This document shows, piece by piece, positions 5,441 through 7,944 of a stretch of DNA of 7,944 nt. The position numbers and the translations under genes are program-made. Origin of the DNA: Firmicutes bacterium UBA4981 (lineage in GTDB: Bacteria; Bacillota; SHA-98; UBA4971); assembly GCA_002398515.1 (NCBI GenBank), contig DGZL01000159.1, positions 2,347 to 10,290 on the forward strand, in the 5' to 3' direction. The notes under the pieces were generated by a model. It was not told where the DNA came from. It made no database searches and saw only the letters and a list, made by a program, of their open reading frames with translations. Position 1 is the first letter of the stretch. Every line of letters starts with the position of its first letter.

Positions 5441-6685
5441 GTGAAATACCGCCGCAATTTACTTGCTTTATATATAGGTTGTGCCCTTATCCAAGCGGGA
5501 GACATCATAGTTGTGTCTTTCCTGCCTATTCTTCTTTCAGAGCTCGGGACATCAGCTAATGCCTCATTTTGGTCAGGTGCGGTTTTCTCCGTTGCTGCGC
5601 TGGCTTCAGCCATAATGGCGCCTGTGTGGGGCTCTTTATCAGACAGATACGGCAAGCGCCCGATGCTGATTCGTGCAGGCGCGGTTCTGACGATAGCGTA
5701 TGGCCTTATGGGTTTTGCCACGAGCCACGTACAGGTTCTATGGCTTAAGGCCTTTGCGGGAGGACTTGCAGGGTATATCCCGGCTGCAACCATGCTGGTT
5801 GCCACTACCACACCTAACGAGGATCTTGGCGTTGCCATGGGTTTGTTGCAAACGACTATGGCAATTGGCACAATAGCAGGCCCGATTCTGGGTGCAGCAT
5901 ATGTGTCTGCGTTCGGACTTAACGGCGCTTATGTGGCGTGTGCGGCGCTGCCTGCAATAGCTACGCTTATAGCTGTGTTCGTCGTGAAAGAGAAGACAGT
6001 CGTCAAAACAGAGCGAACCGGTATTATCAAGGGTATGCGAGAGACTGTTTCTATACCTGTCTTGCAGATCTTATTTAGTGTCCTAGTTATTATGCAGGCA
6101 GGCACGGCCTGTATCCGGCCTACTTTGCCTCTGTTGATCAAGGAGCTTTCCACTGTCAATGCAGCGCTTGCCACAAGCGCAATCGCAACACTGTTCGGGG
6201 TAGCCACTGCGATTTCCGCCCCGCTTGTAGGACGATACTGGAGAGGCAACTACGTAGCCATGCTAAGGGACAGCTTGCTTCTTCTTGTGGTCTTTGTGAT
6301 GTTGCAAGGCTTTTCTCAGTCTGTATACAGCCTGGGCGTTTTCAGATTTATCTCAGGCGCTCCCAGCGTAGCCATGTCTGTGGCAATCAATGTCCTTGTG
6401 GCTCAGGCAGTCGCGCCGGAAATCCGTGGCACTGTCTTTGGGGTCATGAACTCCATGTCTTCAGCAGGGTCTGTTCTCGGGCCGCTGCTCGGAGGGTATC
6501 TAGGTAGCGTCTTCGGAGTGGCCAGTTCCTTTTGGGGAGCAGCCATCCTGTACGGGTGTTCCGGTGTGATCGTGATTTTCTCATACAAATTCCTTATGGA
6601 CACTCTCAAAGATACTATGGAAATCCGGCCTCCTTCAACTGCACGGCGGAGATTCCTGAGGCGGAGGACTCCCCGTTCCATGTGA
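5441..6685 (+). CDS. MFS transporter, MdtG-like drug exporter
   Basis: The 414-residue protein is almost wholly hydrophobic, consistent with 12 membrane helices in the inner membrane. Motif A of the major facilitator superfamily is intact at about 64-75 (GSLSDRYGKRPM). Helix 5 has the antiporter motif C, GTIAGPILGA (143-152). The second half shows the matching SGAPSVAMSVAINVLVAQAVAP and a second GPLLGGYLG. This layout and the IPAATMLVATTTP segment (113-125) match MdtG-type multidrug exporters driven by proton antiport; the actual substrate cannot be read from sequence. The start is GTG 5441 with AAGGAG at 5428-5433, seven bases upstream. The C-terminus ends in a basic tail (ARRRFLRRRTPRSM). 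It appears to have its own promoter and lies 148 bases before an Lrp-type regulator gene, which may control it. Export of an amino acid or related compound is an alternative. Confidence 0.9.
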   Translation: MKYRRNLLALYIGCALIQAGDIIVVSFLPILLSELGTSANASFWSGAVFSVAALASAIMAPVWGSLSDRYGKRPMLIRAGAVLTIAYGLMGFATSHVQVLWLKAFAGGLAGYIPAATMLVATTTPNEDLGVAMGLLQTTMAIGTIAGPILGAAYVSAFGLNGAYVACAALPAIATLIAVFVVKEKTVVKTERTGIIKGMRETVSIPVLQILFSVLVIMQAGTACIRPTLPLLIKELSTVNAALATSAIATLFGVATAISAPLVGRYWRGNYVAMLRDSLLLLVVFVMLQGFSQSVYSLGVFRFISGAPSVAMSVAINVLVAQAVAPEIRGTVFGVMNSMSSAGSVLGPLLGGYLGSVFGVASSFWGAAILYGCSGVIVIFSYKFLMDTLKDTMEIRPPSTARRRFLRRRTPRSM

Positions 6686-6736
6686 CTTCTTCATGTCCTC
6701 AAAAAAGATTTTCTCATTGAGAAGGATAATTGCATT

Positions 6737-6747
6737 ATTCGTCGAAT
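6737..6747. promoter_or_regulatory. Palindrome ATTCGTCGAAT in the lrp-type promoter region
   Basis: ATTCG-T-CGAAT is a perfect 11-bp palindrome. It ends 6 bases before the possible extended -10 of the Lrp gene, so a bound protein would block polymerase. It carries the TTCGT core repeated three more times up to the start codon. Confidence 0.4.
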
Positions 6748-6753
6748 GTAAGA

Positions 6754-6762
6754 TGTTATATT
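6754..6762 (+). promoter_or_regulatory. Possible extended -10 promoter of the Lrp-type gene
   Basis: TGTTATATT has TGn followed by TATATT (five of six to TATAAT). No good -35 is at 16-18 bp; TTGCAT at 6730-6735 is 21 bp away. The inferred start is near 6769, giving a leader of about 65 bases. Confidence 0.35.
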
Positions 6763-6791
6763 GCGGTATGCGCACATGTATAGGCAAGACA

Positions 6792-6806
6792 TTACGATAT
6801 TCGTAA
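6792..6806. promoter_or_regulatory. Perfect 15-bp palindrome, likely Lrp/AsnC operator
   Basis: TTACGA-TAT-TCGTAA is a perfect palindrome of 15 bp, the usual length of Lrp-type sites, with an AT centre and 28 bases before the GTG of the Lrp-family gene. Autoregulation by binding upstream of their own gene is common in this family. TTCGT cores also occur at 6738, 6800, 6814 and 6831, suggesting cooperative sites, as Lrp proteins bind as octamers or higher multimers. Confidence 0.55.
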
Positions 6807-6833
6807 ATATTATTTCGTATTGGAGCGAAGTTC

Positions 6834-7328
6834 GTGAACGGTTCCCCTGTATTGAAGCAACTGGATATGGCTATTCTCTCATACCTGAAGAATGACGGCA
6901 GAACCCCTTTTACCTTCATTGCGCAGGAATTAGGAGTAGCGGAAGGCACTGTAAGAAAGCGAGTCGCGCGTCTCATCGAAGAGGGCGTCATCGAAATCAA
7001 GGCAGTTGTCGATCCTTTCAAAGCAGGCATGAACTTTGTCGCCATAATCGGCCTTGATGTTGAAGGGGATTCACCTGACAGAGTCGTAGCTCAACTTGCC
7101 GGAGCGCCACAAGTCAGATATGTGGTTGTCTGCGCAGGCGCACATGATGTCATGGTGGAAGCAGTTTTTGGCTCCAATGATGAGCTCTATACATTTCTTA
7201 CTCAGACACTACGGCAGATACCTGGAATACGAAGCTCTGAGACATCACTCGTTCTAAAAGTGTGCAAAGAAAGTTCCTCTTGGAACGGGTGGTTGAGTCC
7301 GGACGGGGGGGATGGGTGCCATGACTGA
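6834..7328 (+). CDS. Lrp/AsnC family transcriptional regulator
   Basis: This 164-residue protein has the two-domain layout of feast/famine regulators. Residues 6-53 form the winged helix-turn-helix (LKQLDMAILSYLKNDGR, then FIAQELGVAEGTVRKRVARL with the recognition helix near 36-47). Residues 66-145 form the RAM ligand-binding domain, including VVVCAGAHDVMVEA and the GIRSSET strand. These proteins bind DNA as dimers to octamers and sense amino acids or other small molecules; the ligand here is unknown. The last ~18 residues (SSSWNGWLSPDGGDGCHD) are an extra tail beyond the normal end. The GTG start has GGAG at 6822-6825, 8 bases upstream. It stands between an MFS exporter and an ABC binding protein (62 bases downstream), both of which are plausible targets. 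Palindromes upstream suggest autoregulation. Confidence 0.93.
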   Translation: MNGSPVLKQLDMAILSYLKNDGRTPFTFIAQELGVAEGTVRKRVARLIEEGVIEIKAVVDPFKAGMNFVAIIGLDVEGDSPDRVVAQLAGAPQVRYVVVCAGAHDVMVEAVFGSNDELYTFLTQTLRQIPGIRSSETSLVLKVCKESSSWNGWLSPDGGDGCHD

Positions 7329-7390
7329 ATCAGACTATATCGAGGATTATTGCACCAGACCATTACTTTACATTTATTGGAGGGATTCAA

Positions 7391-7944
7391 ATGGCATCCA
7401 AGAAATCAGGGATGAACCAGGTGTTTATTATGGTAGGAGTCGCAGCGGTAATTGCAGTTTTGGCATTTGCTTTGCCCAGATTCAACAAGAAACCTGATGT
7501 TATTAGAATAGGCATTATGCAGATTGTGGAGCATCCGGCCTTGGACGCGTCCAGGAATGGATTCATTCAACGCCTGGCCGAGTTAGGCTTCGAAGAAGGA
7601 AAGAATACAAACTTCTCGATACAGAACGCCCAAGGGGACATGGCTATCGCCCAGTCTATCGCCGGGAAATTCGTATCTGAGGACGTAGACATGATCCTCG
7701 CCATTGCTACGCCTACAGCTCAGGCAGCAGCTAAAGCCACTCAAGATATCCCCATTATGATAACGGCTGTGACAGACCCGGTCGCTGCAGGGTTAGCTGA
7801 TTCAATAGAGAGGCCGGGGACCAATGTTACAGGCACATCTGATCTTACTCCCGTAAGGAAGCAACTGGAACTCTTAAAACGGATATCCCCTGAGGCAGAG
7901 CATGTAGGAGTAATATATAACGCAGGTGAGACCAACTCCCTTGT
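7391..7944 (+). CDS. ABC transporter substrate-binding protein, TrpX/PF04392 type (3' end outside window)
   Basis: The frame is open from ATG 7391 to the window end (184 codons), so the gene is 3'-truncated here. GGAGGG at 7379-7384 sits 6 bases before the ATG. Residues 11-28 are a hydrophobic segment (VFIMVGVAAVIAVLAFAL) after a lysine-containing start, so the protein is exported or membrane-anchored. The mature part shows the PF04392 pattern: IRIGIMQIVEHPALDASRNG, then NAQGDMAIAQSIA, ILAIATPTAQAAAKAT, IPIMITAVTDPVAAGL and PGTNVTGTSD. Members bind tryptophan, tyrosine or other small ligands for ABC uptake; permease and ATPase genes would be expected just downstream. There is no Cys in the visible N-terminus, so the usual lipoprotein box is absent and anchoring is probably by the helix itself. 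The Lrp-type gene ends 62 bases upstream; a promoter in that gap is not evident, so co-transcription is likely. Confidence 0.9.
   Translation, partial: MASKKSGMNQVFIMVGVAAVIAVLAFALPRFNKKPDVIRIGIMQIVEHPALDASRNGFIQRLAELGFEEGKNTNFSIQNAQGDMAIAQSIAGKFVSEDVDMILAIATPTAQAAAKATQDIPIMITAVTDPVAAGLADSIERPGTNVTGTSDLTPVRKQLELLKRISPEAEHVGVIYNAGETNSL

Noticed and set aside
5353..5559. Possible leader peptide gene before the MFS transporter
   Set aside because: No Shine-Dalgarno precedes its ATG, and it runs far into the MFS coding region in another frame, unlike a regulatory leader peptide.
6711..6723. TTCTCATTGAGAA as a terminator of the MFS gene
   Set aside because: The stem is AT-rich with a 3-base loop and no T-tract follows; too weak to call.
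7350..7378. Promoter TTGCAC with TTTATT at 17 bp before the ABC binding protein gene
   Set aside because: Transcription would begin after most of the ribosome binding site at 7379-7384, giving a leaderless message, and both boxes are weak matches.
7312..7497. Plus-strand frame between the Lrp and ABC binding protein genes
   Set aside because: It is in a different frame from both genes and overlaps the clear start of the binding protein; no homology recognised.

Overview
The window looks like chromosomal DNA from an anaerobic Bacillota, most likely a Clostridia-type organism. The base composition is moderate. The gene set fits: a small DUF1657 protein of the kind found in spore-formers, a DUF2148 ferredoxin-domain protein, a bacterial DRG-like TGS GTPase, a signal-less class A beta-lactamase-fold serine hydrolase, and a TrpX-type (PF04392) ABC binding protein. 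Shine-Dalgarno sequences are strong and GTG starts are common. No species can be named from the sequence alone. I see no rRNA, tRNA, insertion sequence, phage gene or CRISPR array.

Layout. At 2-445 lies the 3' end of a DRG/OBG-like GTPase with its C-terminal TGS domain. At 447-671 the intergenic stretch is filled by about eight degenerate copies of a motif ending in CAT, spaced at roughly 29 bp. At 681-1538 is a serine hydrolase with the SxxK, SDN and KTG motifs but no recognisable general-base Glu of true class A beta-lactamases. It converges on a DUF1657 gene (1882-1613, minus strand), with a perfect 9-bp-stem hairpin between the two stops. After a 240-base leader/intergenic region, a three-gene plus-strand operon follows: DUF2148 protein (2125-2646), GalT-family nucleotidyltransferase (2679-3722) and glycogen synthase GlgA (3780-5267). 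Next come an MdtG-like MFS exporter (5441-6685), an Lrp/AsnC regulator (6834-7328), and the start of an ABC transporter substrate-binding protein (7391 to the window end).

How the genes may work together. GalT and GlgA both handle sugar nucleotides, so their pairing suggests that hexose-1-phosphate nucleotidylation feeds alpha-glucan synthesis. The DUF2148 gene is probably co-transcribed, but its role is unknown. The Lrp gene lies between an exporter and an uptake binding protein. Its upstream region has a perfect 15-bp palindrome and four TTCGT motifs, as expected for an autoregulated feast/famine regulator that may also control the neighbouring transporters. Three plus-strand units (DUF2148, MFS, Lrp) share a possible extended -10 core TGTTAT.

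Nothing here is an obviously new defence or mobile system. The parts most worth a second look are the ~29-bp repeat tract, the GalT-GlgA-DUF2148 operon, the atypical serine hydrolase, and the Lrp operator cluster.
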